Source of the DNA: Agromyces soli
GTDB lineage: Bacteria > Actinomycetota > Actinomycetes > Actinomycetales > Microbacteriaceae
DNA length: 64,000 nucleotides
Direction: 5' to 3'
Assembly (NCBI RefSeq): GCF_022811605.1
Contig: NZ_CP094533.1
Location: 3,472,001 to 3,536,000, forward strand
Within the stretch, counting starts at the first letter, position 1, and every line of letters begins with the position of its first letter. Of this stretch, positions 17,265 to 26,184 are shown in pieces. Made by a program: the position numbers and the translations under genes. The notes below the pieces were generated by a model. That model made no database searches. It was not told where the DNA came from and saw only the letters and a list, made by a program, of their open reading frames with translations.

Positions 17265-18293
17265 CTACTTGGCGAGCGCCGCCGCGATCGCGTCGACGAG
17301 CGTGGGCAGGCCGCCCTCCCAGTCGAAGCTGAGCGCGGTCGGCGGCGAGACCGAGGAGACCGTGACCGGGTCGGAGACCTGGGCGACCTTCCCCGCGGCG
17401 ACGGCGGGGATGGCCTGCACCTCGGGCTTGGTGAGGAAGGCGTCGGCCTCCTCCTTCGAGGAGTGGTAGCTCACGATGAAGTCGGCGTCGAGCTGGTCGA
17501 GCTGCTCGTAGCTGAGTTCGTAGTAGAAGCCGCCGTCGCTCGTGTCGAGCTTCGACACGCTCGGCGCGACCTCGAGGCCGAGCTCGGTGAGCACCTCGAT
17601 GCGCGAGTCGGCCGCGGTGTAGACCGAGACGAAGCCGTCGCCGTCCCAGATGCCGGCGAAGGTCTTGCCCGCGAACTCGGGGTGCGCTGCGGCGGTCTCC
17701 GCGAGCTGGTCGGAGATCGAGGCGAGCAGCTCGTCGCCCTGCTCGGCGAGGCCGAGCGCCTCGGCGGTGATGCGGATCTCCTCGTCCCACGGGGTGGTCC
17801 ACGGCGCCTCGGGATAGGCGACGACGGGGGCGATCTCGGAGAGGGTGTCGTACTGCTCCTGCGTGAGGCCGGAGTACGGCGCCAGGATCAGGTCGGGGTC
17901 GGCCTCGATGAACTCCTCGTAGGGCACGGTCGCGCCGCCCTCGGGGTCGCTCAGCAGGGCGGGCAGCTCGACGCCGGCGTCCTCGTAGGCGGCCTCGACC
18001 CAGGGCAGGTAGTTGCCGGCGCCGACGGTCCAGATCTGCTCGCCGATCGCGACGGGGTAGACGCCGAGGGCGATGGCCGCCTCGGTCGACCCCCATCCCC
18101 AGGTGGCGACGCGCTCGGGCGCCTGGTCGATCACGGTCTCGCCGAGGGCGTGCTCCATGGTGATCGGGAAGCCCTCGCCGGTGACGGGCGCGTCGCTCGC
18201 CGCGGGCTCGGTGCTCCCGCCGGCGCAGGCGGACAGGGCGATCGCGGCGACGGCGGCACCGGCCACGGCGATCAGGGAACGGCGAAGACGCAC
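17265..18293 (-). CDS. Iron-siderophore ABC transporter substrate-binding lipoprotein
   Basis: Protein of 342 residues of the FecB/FhuD/BtuF-type (PeriBP-8) family. The signal peptide ends in a good lipobox, LSAC, lipidating C23. The core includes ERVATWGWGSTEAAIALGV, the segment DLILAPYSGL, and a C-terminal GGLPTLVDAIAAAL helix. It would capture a ferric siderophore outside the cell and hand it to the two permeases encoded upstream. The start is a GTG with GAGGAG about seven bases before it. It has its own iron box 30 bases upstream and is last in the operon. Confidence 0.93.
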   Translation of the reverse strand: MRLRRSLIAVAGAAVAAIALSACAGGSTEPAASDAPVTGEGFPITMEHALGETVIDQAPERVATWGWGSTEAAIALGVYPVAIGEQIWTVGAGNYLPWVEAAYEDAGVELPALLSDPEGGATVPYEEFIEADPDLILAPYSGLTQEQYDTLSEIAPVVAYPEAPWTTPWDEEIRITAEALGLAEQGDELLASISDQLAETAAAHPEFAGKTFAGIWDGDGFVSVYTAADSRIEVLTELGLEVAPSVSKLDTSDGGFYYELSYEQLDQLDADFIVSYHSSKEEADAFLTKPEVQAIPAVAAGKVAQVSDPVTVSSVSPPTALSFDWEGGLPTLVDAIAAALAK

Positions 18294-18323
18294 GGGGACT
18301 CCTCGAGTCGATCAGGGGATGAT

Positions 18324-18342
18324 AAGGACAGGCTAACCTAAC
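18324..18342 (-). promoter_or_regulatory. DtxR/IdeR-type iron box before binding-protein gene
   Basis: Read on the minus strand it is TTAGGTTAGCCTGTCCTTA, 16 of 19 matches to the DtxR consensus TTAGGTTAGSCTAACCTAA. The left half-site is perfect. It overlaps the last bases of the ATPase gene and lies 30 bases before the GTG of the binding protein, so this gene likely also has its own iron-repressed promoter. Confidence 0.82.
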
Positions 18343-19324
18343 CGAGAGTGGATTCGGAACCCGCGTTGCGCTCCGTGACGACCGGCGCCGAGTGGAACCG
18401 TCCGATCGGCACGATGAGCGGACCGCCGGAGACCGGGTCGTCGATCACCTCCGCCGAGAGCCCGAACGCGCCGTGCACCGTGTCGCGGTCGAGCACGCGG
18501 GCGGGCTCCCCCTCGGCCACCACGCGACCACCCGACATCACGACGAGGTGGTCGGCGTAGCGTGCCGCCAGGTTCAGCTCGTGCAGCACCATCACGATCG
18601 TCGTGCCGCGCTCGCGGTTCAGCGCGGTGAGGAGGTCCAGAAGTTCGAGCTGATGGGCCAGGTCGAGGTAGGTGGTGGGCTCGTCGAGCAGCATCACCTC
18701 GGGCTGTTGCGCCAGCACCATCGCGATCCAGACCCGTTGCCGCTGCCCGCCGGAGAGTTCGTCGATCGGCCGGTCGGCGAGTTCGGCCATCCCGGTCGCC
18801 TCGAGCGCCTCGGCCACCGCCAGGTCGTCGCCGCTCGAATGCCGACCGAACCAGCCCTGGTGCGGGTAGCGCCCGCGCCCCACGAGGTCGGCGACGCGCA
18901 CGCCGTCCGGGGCGACCGAGGACTGGGGCAGCACGCCGAGCCGGCGGGCGAGCTCGCGACGCGGCATCCGTCCGACGTCCTGCCCATCGAGCGTGACGCG
19001 GCCGGCCTCGAGCGGATGCAGTCGCGCGAGGCCGCGCAGCAGCGTCGACTTGCCGCACGCGTTCGGGCCGACGATCGCCGTGATCCGTCCCGCCGGCAGC
19101 CGCAGCGAGAGGTCCTCGACGATGCGGCGGCCGTCGTAGCCGAGGCTCACGCCCTCGGCGGCGAGGCCGATGGGGTGGCCGGCGCGGTGGTCGGCGCGGT
19201 CCGAGGGGCCGGAGGCGTCGGCGGACGGACGGGGCGCGGATGCCTCGACCGGGACCGGCCCGGCGTCGGCTGGAACCGAGCCGGCCTCCACGGCCGGGTC
19301 GACGGTGCGTGCCCGGGGGGTCAT
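18338..19324 (-). CDS. Iron-siderophore ABC transporter ATP-binding protein
   Basis: Protein of 328 residues, FecE/FepC type. Walker A is GPNACGKST (86-94), the signature is LSGGQ (190-194), Walker B is MLLDEP (211-216), and a switch histidine is in VLHELN. The first ~52 residues form a Pro/Ala/Asp-rich extension not usual in this family, so the true start could be further downstream, but I see no better site. Its ATG overlaps the permease stop by four bases. It powers ferric-siderophore import. Confidence 0.93.
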   Translation of the reverse strand: MTPRARTVDPAVEAGSVPADAGPVPVEASAPRPSADASGPSDRADHRAGHPIGLAAEGVSLGYDGRRIVEDLSLRLPAGRITAIVGPNACGKSTLLRGLARLHPLEAGRVTLDGQDVGRMPRRELARRLGVLPQSSVAPDGVRVADLVGRGRYPHQGWFGRHSSGDDLAVAEALEATGMAELADRPIDELSGGQRQRVWIAMVLAQQPEVMLLDEPTTYLDLAHQLELLDLLTALNRERGTTIVMVLHELNLAARYADHLVVMSGGRVVAEGEPARVLDRDTVHGAFGLSAEVIDDPVSGGPLIVPIGRFHSAPVVTERNAGSESTLG

Positions 19325-20385
19325 GCGCGGGTCCTCTCGGTGCGGGCGAGCAGCCAGAGCAGATAGGGGGCGCCGATCAGGCCGGTGACGATGCCGACGG
19401 GGGCCATCAGCCCCGGGATCGCGAACTGGCCGACGACGTCGGCGGAGAGCGTCAGCACGCCGCCGACGACGGCCGCGGCGAGGAGCGCCGCGCCGCCGCC
19501 GCCGACGAGCCGGCGAGCGATGGCGGGGGCGATGAGTGCGACGAAGGCGATCGGCCCCGCGATCGCGGCGGCGACGGCGACGAGCCCGACGGCCGCGGCC
19601 AGCAGCACCACGCGGCCCGCGTGCGCCCGGGCTCCGAGCGACGAGGCGTGGTCGTCGCCGAGCGCGAGCACCGCGAGCATGCGCGAGGCGAGCGCGACGA
19701 CGAGCGACATCACGGCGACCCCGAGGAGGAGGCCCGCGAGGTCGTCGCCGCGCACGTCCGCGACGCTGCCGACCGTCCAGTGCAGCGCCTGCTGCGCCTG
19801 CCGCACGTCGCCGCGGGCGAGCAGCCAGCTGACCGCCGAACCGCAGACGTAGGCGAGGCCGACGCCGACGAGCACGAAGCGGATGCCGTGCAGGCCCTGC
19901 CGCCACGCGACGGCCCAGATGATGACGGCGACGAGCAGTCCGCCGGCGAAGGCGAAGCCCGTGACCCAGATGCCGGCGAGGCCGAGCCCGAGCATGGCCC
20001 AGACGGCGCCGAGGCTCGCCCCGGAGGAGATGCCGAGGATGTCGGGGCTCGCGAGCGGGTTGCGCAGCACCGCCTGGAACACCGAGCCGGCGAGCCCGAA
20101 GGCCCAGCCGACGACGAGGGCCGCCACGATCCGCGGCAGGCGGAGTTCGAGCACGACGAAGCGCTCCACCTTCTCGCCCTGCCCGAGCAGCACCGCGAGC
20201 ACCCGGTCGGGCGAGACGGCCGCCGCGCCGAGCGACGCGGCCACGAGCGCGACGGCGAGCCCGAGCGCCGCGACGACGAGCACGACCGCGAGCCCGCGAC
20301 GGCGACGACGACGGCGCACCTCGTGCAGCCGTCCGACGCCGGGCGACGCCTCCGCGCGGCCGGGGCGCACTCCCACGGCGGTCAC
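19321..20385 (-). CDS. Iron-siderophore ABC transporter permease (second)
   Basis: Protein of 354 residues of the FecCD/BtuC family, with about nine to ten membrane segments. It has the family stretches LRLPRIVAALVVGWAFGLAG, QAVLRNPLASPDILGISSGA and GPIAFVALIAPAIARRLVG. A basic N-terminus (RRRRRRR near residue 25) precedes the first membrane helix. The GTG at 20383-20385 overlaps the stop of the upstream permease (GTGA). The two permeases probably form a heterodimeric channel. Confidence 0.93.
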   Translation of the reverse strand: MTAVGVRPGRAEASPGVGRLHEVRRRRRRRGLAVVLVVAALGLAVALVAASLGAAAVSPDRVLAVLLGQGEKVERFVVLELRLPRIVAALVVGWAFGLAGSVFQAVLRNPLASPDILGISSGASLGAVWAMLGLGLAGIWVTGFAFAGGLLVAVIIWAVAWRQGLHGIRFVLVGVGLAYVCGSAVSWLLARGDVRQAQQALHWTVGSVADVRGDDLAGLLLGVAVMSLVVALASRMLAVLALGDDHASSLGARAHAGRVVLLAAAVGLVAVAAAIAGPIAFVALIAPAIARRLVGGGGAALLAAAVVGGVLTLSADVVGQFAIPGLMAPVGIVTGLIGAPYLLWLLARTERTRA

Positions 20386-21431
20386 AACCCGGCCACCTTC
20401 CGGCTGCGGGCGACCGCGATGAGCACGGGCGCGCCGAGGAAGGCCGCGACGACGCCCGCCTCGAGTTCCGAGTTCGGCACGACGAGCCGGCCGAGCACGT
20501 CGGCGGCGAGCAGCATGATCGGCCCGAGCAGCAGCGCGAGCGGCATGACGAGGCGGTAGTCGCTGCCGACCAGCCGGCGCGCCGCATGCGGCACGACGAG
20601 CCCGACGAGGGCGATCGGGCCGGCGAGGGCCGTCGCGGTGCCGCAGAGCAGCACGATCGCGACGCCCGCGAGGCCGCGGGTGACGCCGACGCGCTGCCCC
20701 AGGGCGCTCGCGACGTCCTCGCCGAGGGCGAGGAGGTTGAGCCGGTGCGCGAGGAAGAACGCCAGCACGGCGCCGACGAGCAGGAACGGCCAGAGCACGC
20801 CGACCGTCGCGAGCTCGCGCCCCGTCAACGAGCCCACCGCCCAGAAGCGGTACTGGTTGAACGCCTCGGTGTCCTGCAGCAGCACGAGCGCGATGAGCGG
20901 CGTGATGAACGCCGTGACGGCCGCGCCGACGAGTGCGAGCCGCACGGGTTCCCCGCGGCCGATCGAGAACACCGCGACGGCCGCGAGCCCGGCCCCGGCG
21001 AAGGCGAGCCAGATGTAGCCGAGCGGGTCGACGATCCCGACGAAGGAGATGCCCAGCACGACCGCCAACGAGGCGCCGGCGTTGATGCCGAGCAGGCCGG
21101 GATCGGCGATCGGGTTCCGGGTGACGCCCTGGATCACCGTGCCCGCGAGGCCGAGCGCGACGCCCGCGGCGAGCCCGATGACCGTGCGCGGCACGCGCAG
21201 CTGCAGCACGACGAACTGGTCCGGGTCGGCCGTGTCGGGCGAGAAGATCGCCCGCCAGACCTGTGCTGGGTCCATCGCCCGGACGCCGAAGGCGAGGCTC
21301 GCGAGCACCATCAGCACGAGCACCAGGGCCGCGAGGCCGAAGACCAGCACGACCCGGCCGGGCCGGGAGCGGGTCGGCCGACGCGGGGCGGGCGCGGAAA
21401 CCGAGGACGGGCCCGTGGTGGCGGCGCGCAT
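20382..21431 (-). CDS. Iron-siderophore ABC transporter permease (first)
   Basis: Protein of 349 residues of the FecCD family. It contains LRVPRTVIGLAAGVALGLAG, GVTRNPIADPGLLGINAGAS and GPIALVGLVVPHAARRLVG. The ATG at 21431 shares one base with the stop of the siderophore-interacting protein gene (TGATG), giving tight coupling. Longer in-frame upstream starts would run into the neighbouring gene and are not used. Confidence 0.93.
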   Translation of the reverse strand: MRAATTGPSSVSAPAPRRPTRSRPGRVVLVFGLAALVLVLMVLASLAFGVRAMDPAQVWRAIFSPDTADPDQFVVLQLRVPRTVIGLAAGVALGLAGTVIQGVTRNPIADPGLLGINAGASLAVVLGISFVGIVDPLGYIWLAFAGAGLAAVAVFSIGRGEPVRLALVGAAVTAFITPLIALVLLQDTEAFNQYRFWAVGSLTGRELATVGVLWPFLLVGAVLAFFLAHRLNLLALGEDVASALGQRVGVTRGLAGVAIVLLCGTATALAGPIALVGLVVPHAARRLVGSDYRLVMPLALLLGPIMLLAADVLGRLVVPNSELEAGVVAAFLGAPVLIAVARSRKVAGL

Positions 21432-22399
21432 CACTCCAGCTCGGCGCGACCGCGCCGCCAGTAGCCCATGAACGCGACCTGGCGCCGGTCGAGACCGGCG
21501 TCGCGCACGAGGAAGCGGCGCAGCGCCGTGATGACGGATGCCTCGCCGGCGAGCCACGCGTAGCAGGCCCCGTCGAGGCTCCGACCCTCCGGCACGTCCC
21601 AGAGCGGCACGTCGTCGCCGTCGGCCCGCTCGGCCGCGGCGAGCGCGGCGGCCCCCGAGGCATCTGCGGCGGCGGCCGCCTCGCCCGAGCCGCTCGGCGT
21701 CGTCGCCCGCACGACCCAGTCGCGCACTGCGGGGATCAGCCGCTCCCCGTGCACCGCGTCGGCCGAGGAGCGGGCGAGCCAGCGCACCTCGACGGCGGGC
21801 GGCGCGGCGACCGGCAGCACGTCGTCGGCGGTCGGCACCTCGATGATGGCGGCGCCCGAGGCGTCGGCGGGGAGCTGCTCGAGAATCGCGCAGATGGCGG
21901 GCGCCGCGGTCTCGTCGCCGGCGAGCAGCACGGTGTCGACCGCGCCCGGGCGGAAGTCGATGCCCACGGTGCGCTCGGGGCTGCGCTCGTCGGGCCCGAT
22001 GATGATGAGCTCGTCGCCGGCGCTCGCGCGGGCGGCCCAGGCGGAGGCGGGTCCGAGGTCGCCGTGCAGGGCGAAGTCGACGTCGACCTCCCGGCGGTGC
22101 GGGCGCACGGCGCGCACCGTGTAGGTGCGGAACACGTTGCGCCGCTCGGCGGGCAGCTCCCGCCAGGCGCGGTACCAGTCCTCCCCCTCGGGGAAGTCGG
22201 CGAAGCCGCGGCCCTCGATGGGGAAGACGAGCTTCACCCGCTGGTCGAGGCCGGCGGTGCCGAAGTCGGCGAGCTCCTCCCCCGCGAACGTCACCCGGAC
22301 GAAGTGGGGCGACAGTCGCTCGACCCGCGCGACGGCGGCGGGGAAGCTGCGGTACGCCGGTCGCGAGCGGACGATCGACTCCGCTACTGAGGTAAGCAT
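21431..22399 (-). CDS. Siderophore-interacting protein (FAD-dependent ferric reductase)
   Basis: Protein of 322 residues of the ViuB/SIP family. These flavoproteins reduce the imported ferric siderophore to release iron in the cytoplasm. The FAD site segment RNVFRTYTVR and the NAD(P)H-domain start LLAGDETAAPAICAILEQL are present, as is the C-terminal FMGYWRRGRAE typical of the family. An Ala/Gly-rich insertion lies near residue 230. The ATG at 22397-22399 lies inside an iron box. It is first of the operon, followed by two permeases, an ATPase and a binding protein. Confidence 0.94.
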   Translation of the reverse strand: MLTSVAESIVRSRPAYRSFPAAVARVERLSPHFVRVTFAGEELADFGTAGLDQRVKLVFPIEGRGFADFPEGEDWYRAWRELPAERRNVFRTYTVRAVRPHRREVDVDFALHGDLGPASAWAARASAGDELIIIGPDERSPERTVGIDFRPGAVDTVLLAGDETAAPAICAILEQLPADASGAAIIEVPTADDVLPVAAPPAVEVRWLARSSADAVHGERLIPAVRDWVVRATTPSGSGEAAAAADASGAAALAAAERADGDDVPLWDVPEGRSLDGACYAWLAGEASVITALRRFLVRDAGLDRRQVAFMGYWRRGRAELE

Positions 22400-22406
22400 T
22401 ACCTAA
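22388..22406 (-). promoter_or_regulatory. DtxR/IdeR-type iron box over the operon start
   Basis: Minus-strand TTAGGTAATGCTTACCTCA matches 15 of 19 positions of the DtxR consensus. It covers the ATG of the siderophore-interacting protein. A -10-like TAAGAC (22407-22412) lies seven bases before the ATG, so the transcript could be leaderless and the repressor would cover the transcription start. Confidence 0.72.
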
Positions 22407-22437
22407 GTCTTACACACCACTCCGCCGGGGCGAAGAG

Positions 22438-22527
22438 ACAATTCAGGAACATCTGCCCGTTATGGCCGCCGTGCATTTCGCGGAGGCCCGAGATTCCGCG
22501 CCTGCCCGGAACGCGTTCCTGAGTTCT
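22438..22527 (+). repeat. Dispersed inverted-end element, copy B
   Basis: A segment of about 90 bases, degenerate at its ends: the left arm has ATTCAGGAA where the others have ACTCAGGAA, and the right arm is TTCCTGAGTT. It keeps GAACATCTGCCCGTTATGGCCG. It lies between two minus-strand genes. The rest of the 22400-22624 gap is a G-rich low-complexity tract (22530-22625) with no gene I can see. Confidence 0.72.
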
Positions 22528-22624
22528 CGAAAGGCGGCGGGGCGGGGTGGACGGGGCAGGGCGGGCGGGCCGGGCGGGGCGACGGAGCGGGCGAGGCGGC
22601 GCCCGACGGGCGGGGCGGGGCCGC

Positions 22625-24058
22625 TCACCAGACCTGCGGACGCCGCCCCACGACACCGGCACGGCGCTCGAACTGCGCCGCGATCGACAGCAGCACGGCC
22701 TCGCCGCCCGGCCGCCCGATCAGCTGGACCCCCATCGGCAGCCCGCCCTCGGTGAACGTCACCGGCACGGTGATCGCGGGCAGCCCCGTGACGTTCACGA
22801 AGGAGGTGAACGGCGTGAACGCGACCTGCTGGGCGAAGTTGCGCTCGCCGTCCTCCGCGTCGTACCAGCCGACGGGGCGCGGCGTCATCGCGAGCGCCGG
22901 GGTGAGCACCGCGTCGTAGCTCGCGAGGCGGCGGATGACGCGCTGCTCGTAGTCCGAGAGCCACGACAGCGCCGCGACGAGCTCGGTCGCGGGCAGGGCG
23001 CGGCCGCGGCGGAGCAGCCAGCGGGTGAGCGGCTCGAGCAGCTCCTCCCCCTCGCCCTGCACCGGGATGCCGCCCGCGCCCGCCTGCCAGACGGCGCGGA
23101 ACGCGTCGGCGTAGCCGGGCTCGGGCGCCGGCGGAACGGCCTCGACGCCGTGCCCGAGCCGGTCGGCGAGCTCGATGCCGCGCTCGAGTGCGGCGTGCGC
23201 CTCGGGCTCGACGACGATCTCGGTGAAGTCGTCCCACGGGGTCTCGGTCATCACCCCGAGCTGATAGCGGCCCTCGCCGCGGATCGCGGCACCGAGGAAC
23301 GGGCCGTCGGAGCCGGGGGCGCGGAGGGCGAAGGGATGCTCCGCCGGGTACCCGGCCGGAGCGACCAGGCCGTCCAGCAGCAGCGCGGCGTCCGCGACGG
23401 TGCGCGCGATCGGGCCGGCCACGCCGAGGCCGGCGAGGCTGCCGATCCCGGACCCGCCCGGCACCCGCCCCCGCGACGGCTTCAGCCCCACCAGCCCGCA
23501 GGAGGCGGCCGGGATGCGGATCGAGCCGCCGCCGTCCGAGCCGGGCGCGAACGGCAGCAGCCCGGCCGCGACGGCCGCCGCGGCGCCGCCGCTCGAGCCG
23601 CCGGCGCCGCGCGCGAGGTCCCAGGGCGTGCGGGCGGGCGGGAAGGCGAGCCCCTCCGTGTACGACGGCAGCCCGAACTCGGGCGTCGCGGTCTTGCCGA
23701 GGCTCACGGCGCCGGCACGGTCGACGTCGCGCACGAGCGCATCGGACTCCGCGGGCACGAAGTCGGCGAAGGCGCGGGAGCCGAAGCGGGCCGGCATCCC
23801 CGCGCGCAGCTGCAGGTCCTTGTCCGCGAGCGGCATCCCCCAGAGCGGCGCGGTCCGCGGCACCTCCCGCTCGACGAGGCGCGCGCGCTCGAGCGCGGCC
23901 TCCGCGTCGACGTGGGCGAAGGCGCCGACCCGGGGGCCCAGCCGCTCGATGCGGGCGAGGAAGTGCGCCGCGAGCTCGCTCGGCGAGACCTCGCCGCGCT
24001 GGAGCAGCTGGTGCAGTTCGAGGGCGGTCGCTTCGTGCAGTTCCACCGGGTCGCTCAT
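22625..24058 (-). CDS. Amidase (amidase signature family)
   Basis: Protein of 477 residues with the Ser-cisSer-Lys amidase signature. The catalytic lysine is in LADKDLQLRAG, the Gly-Ser loop is GAGGSSGGAAAAVAAGLLPFA, and the nucleophile region is SDGGGSIRIPAASCGLVG. It hydrolyses a carboxylic amide, but the substrate cannot be told from sequence. GatA is unlikely, because no gatB or gatC is present. The ATG at 24058 lies 34 bases after the GNAT gene stop, and the gene probably ends the long minus-strand run beginning at 28226. Confidence 0.9.
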   Translation of the reverse strand: MSDPVELHEATALELHQLLQRGEVSPSELAAHFLARIERLGPRVGAFAHVDAEAALERARLVEREVPRTAPLWGMPLADKDLQLRAGMPARFGSRAFADFVPAESDALVRDVDRAGAVSLGKTATPEFGLPSYTEGLAFPPARTPWDLARGAGGSSGGAAAAVAAGLLPFAPGSDGGGSIRIPAASCGLVGLKPSRGRVPGGSGIGSLAGLGVAGPIARTVADAALLLDGLVAPAGYPAEHPFALRAPGSDGPFLGAAIRGEGRYQLGVMTETPWDDFTEIVVEPEAHAALERGIELADRLGHGVEAVPPAPEPGYADAFRAVWQAGAGGIPVQGEGEELLEPLTRWLLRRGRALPATELVAALSWLSDYEQRVIRRLASYDAVLTPALAMTPRPVGWYDAEDGERNFAQQVAFTPFTSFVNVTGLPAITVPVTFTEGGLPMGVQLIGRPGGEAVLLSIAAQFERRAGVVGRRPQVW

Positions 24059-24092
24059 CCGTCGAGCCTACGACCGACGGCGGTCTGCGCGC

Positions 24093-24671
24093 TCAGCGCA
24101 GGTTCTTCTGCATCAGCACCGTGCCGAGCCAGCGGTCGAACTTGAAGCCGACGCGCCCCATGCGGCCGATCTCGACGAAGCCGAACTTCTCGTGCAGCGC
24201 GAGCGAGGCCTCGGCGCCCTGGTCGGCGATGACCGCGATCATCTCGCGGAGCCCCGCCGCGGTCGACGCATCGAGGAGGGCCGTCAGCAGCGCGCGGCCG
24301 AGCCCCTTGCCGGATGCCGCGGGGCCGAGGTAGATCGAGTTCTCCGCTGTGTACCGGTACGCCCGCCGCTGGCGCCAGGGAGCGGCGAGCGCGTAGCCGA
24401 GCAGCTGACCGGACGGCGACTCTGCGACGAGGAACGGCAGGCCGAGCTTGTCGAGCATGGCGAACTTCTGCCGCCACTCGCGGAGGGTCATCGGGTCCTC
24501 GTCGAAGGTCACCGTGGAGTTCGCGACGTAGTAGTTGTAGATCTCCCGCACGCTCGGCAGGTCGGCGGGCGTCGCCGGCCGGATGACGTACTCGAACGGC
24601 GGCTCGGCGGGCGCAGCCGGTCGCAGATGCGGCGGCGGCACGCGCCGCTGCTGGTATTCCTCCTCGAGCAT
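24093..24671 (-). CDS. GNAT family N-acetyltransferase
   Basis: Protein of 192 residues. The GNAT fold covers about 28-190, with IRPATPADLPSVREIYNYYV, the acetyl-CoA loop region (AASGKGLGRALLTALLDAS, a Q/RxxGxG/A-type motif) and the motif ALHEKFGFVEIGRMGRVGFKF. The pattern resembles phosphinothricin acetyltransferase-like PAT enzymes (TVTFDEDPMT), but the substrate is not assignable. The ATG at 24671 is the only good start. It lies 98 bases downstream of the uracil-DNA glycosylase gene. Confidence 0.88.
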   Translation of the reverse strand: MLEEEYQQRRVPPPHLRPAAPAEPPFEYVIRPATPADLPSVREIYNYYVANSTVTFDEDPMTLREWRQKFAMLDKLGLPFLVAESPSGQLLGYALAAPWRQRRAYRYTAENSIYLGPAASGKGLGRALLTALLDASTAAGLREMIAVIADQGAEASLALHEKFGFVEIGRMGRVGFKFDRWLGTVLMQKNLR

Positions 24672-24714
24672 GGCGGCCAGCCTACGCGTCCGGTGTTGCG
24701 GGCGCGTTTCGGCG

Positions 24715-24763
24715 GCCGAGCCGGCGGAGTCGGCCGAGCCGGCGGAGTCGGCCGAGCCGGCGG
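24715..24763 (-). repeat. 18-bp tandem repeat, 2.7 copies
   Basis: Two perfect 18-base units (24715-24732 and 24733-24750) plus a 13-base partial unit (24751-24763) fill most of the gap between the ung and GNAT genes. The tract is non-coding and ends seven bases short of the ung stop codon. Confidence 0.88.
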
Positions 24764-24769
24764 CGCGGC

Positions 24770-25468
24770 TCAGGCGGGCAGCGACCAGTCGACCGGGGCG
24801 CCGCCCTGGGCCTCGAGCAGCGCGTTCGCCCGGCTGAACGGCTTCGAGCCGAAGAAGCCGCGCGAGGCGGAGAGCGGGCTGGGGTGCACCGACTCGATCG
24901 TCGGGGTCTGGCCGAGCAGCGGTTTCAGCGACTGCGCGTCGCGCCCCCAGAGGATCGCGACGAGCGGCGTGCCCCGAGCAACGAGGGTGCGGATGGCGTG
25001 GTCGGTGACCGCCTCCCAGCCCTTGCCGCGGTGCGAGGCCGGCGTGCCGGGGCGCACGGTCAGCACCCGGTTCAACAGCATGACGCCGTTGCGGCTCCAG
25101 GCACCGAGGTCGCCGTGCGCCGGCGGCTCGACGCCGAGGTCGTCGCGCAGTTCCTTGTAGATGTTGCCGAGACTGCGCGGTACCGGTCGCACGTGCGCCT
25201 CCACGGCGAAGCTCAGCCCGATCGGATGCCCCGGCGTCGGGTACGGGTCCTGCCCGACGATGAGCACCCGGACGTCGTCGATCGGCTGCGAGAACGCGCG
25301 CAGGACGCGGTCCCCCGCCGGCAGGTAGCCGTGACCGGCGGCCTGCTCGGCGCGCAGGAACTCGCCGAGCTCGGCGATGCGCGGGGCGACCGGCTCGAGC
25401 GCGGCCGCCCAGCCCGGGTCGATGAGGCCGGCCTCGGCGAGCTCGGGCAGGGTCTTCGCGGGCGCCAT
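24770..25468 (-). CDS. ung: Uracil-DNA glycosylase, family 1
   Basis: Removes uracil from DNA to start base-excision repair. It has 232 residues, normal length. The water-activating motif [17 protein letters not shown] (D74) and the minor-groove loop [17 protein letters not shown] are intact, as are LLNRVLTV and [12 protein letters not shown]. The ATG at 25468 overlaps the stop of the upstream peptidase gene by one base (TGATG). Confidence 0.96.
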   Translation of the reverse strand: MAPAKTLPELAEAGLIDPGWAAALEPVAPRIAELGEFLRAEQAAGHGYLPAGDRVLRAFSQPIDDVRVLIVGQDPYPTPGHPIGLSFAVEAHVRPVPRSLGNIYKELRDDLGVEPPAHGDLGAWSRNGVMLLNRVLTVRPGTPASHRGKGWEAVTDHAIRTLVARGTPLVAILWGRDAQSLKPLLGQTPTIESVHPSPLSASRGFFGSKPFSRANALLEAQGGAPVDWSLPA

Positions 25469-26184
25469 CAGGCGCCGATCGTCGAGACGAGGACGCCGCC
25501 GTCGCCGGGGAGCACGCGCCACACACTGCCGTCGCCCTCGACGCGCAGCCCGCCCTCGCCGACGATGAGCACCGTGCGCTCGTCGATGCCGAGGGCGCCG
25601 TCGATGAGCCCGGACTCCACGGCGGCCACGAGCCGGGAGAGGGTGCCGCGCTGCGCGACGTGCGCGTCGATCGCGACGTCGACGAGGCCGATGCCGGCGT
25701 CCACCTCGAACTCGGGGCCGGGCTCGGCCGGGTCCTCGGGCGCGACCAGCACCCCGTCGATGCGGGAGCCGCCGCCGAGCGCGCCCTCGGCCGCGATCAT
25801 GGCGCCGGCCGAGACGCCGAGGTAGGGCACGCCGCCCGCGACCTGACGCCGCAGCTCGCCGAAGAGCGGTTCGAGCCCGGCGCGCACCTGTTCCACGATG
25901 CCGCCGCCGACGAGGATGCCGTCGACGTCCGCGATCGCGGTGAGCGCGAGCGGCTCGCCGCCGGGCGAGCTCGTCACGTGGGTCTCGACCTCGCCGGCCG
26001 CGGCGAGCACGACGCGCAGCACCTCGGCCCGCTCCGGACCGCCCGGGTGGATCGACACGATCGCGACGCGGGGCACGGTGCGGCCGGCCGCGCGGGCCCG
26101 CGTCGCCGCCTCGGCGAGGAACGGGGCGTACAGCGGGGCGTCCGCCGGCTCCAGCGCGCCGCCGCCCAGCAGGTGGACGCTCAC
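25468..26184 (-). CDS. Peptidase S51-like (dipeptidase E/cyanophycinase fold) protein
   Basis: Protein of 238 residues. It has [13 protein letters not shown], where the serine of GxSAG is the S51-type nucleophile, and [13 protein letters not shown] upstream. The closing region [26 protein letters not shown] resembles cyanophycinase-like proteins. The substrate is unknown. Cyanophycin itself is unlikely without nearby cphA. The GTG at 26182-26184 overlaps the phosphoribosyltransferase stop by four bases. Confidence 0.82.
   Translation of the reverse strand: MSVHLLGGGALEPADAPLYAPFLAEAATRARAAGRTVPRVAIVSIHPGGPERAEVLRVVLAAAGEVETHVTSSPGGEPLALTAIADVDGILVGGGIVEQVRAGLEPLFGELRRQVAGGVPYLGVSAGAMIAAEGALGGGSRIDGVLVAPEDPAEPGPEFEVDAGIGLVDVAIDAHVAQRGTLSRLVAAVESGLIDGALGIDERTVLIVGEGGLRVEGDGSVWRVLPGDGGVLVSTIGA

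Noticed and set aside
22530-22625. G-rich tract as a possible gene or quadruplex regulatory site
   Set aside because: It is low-complexity GGCGGGG-type DNA without a coding signal. A quadruplex is possible but common in this composition, so it is not a supported feature.
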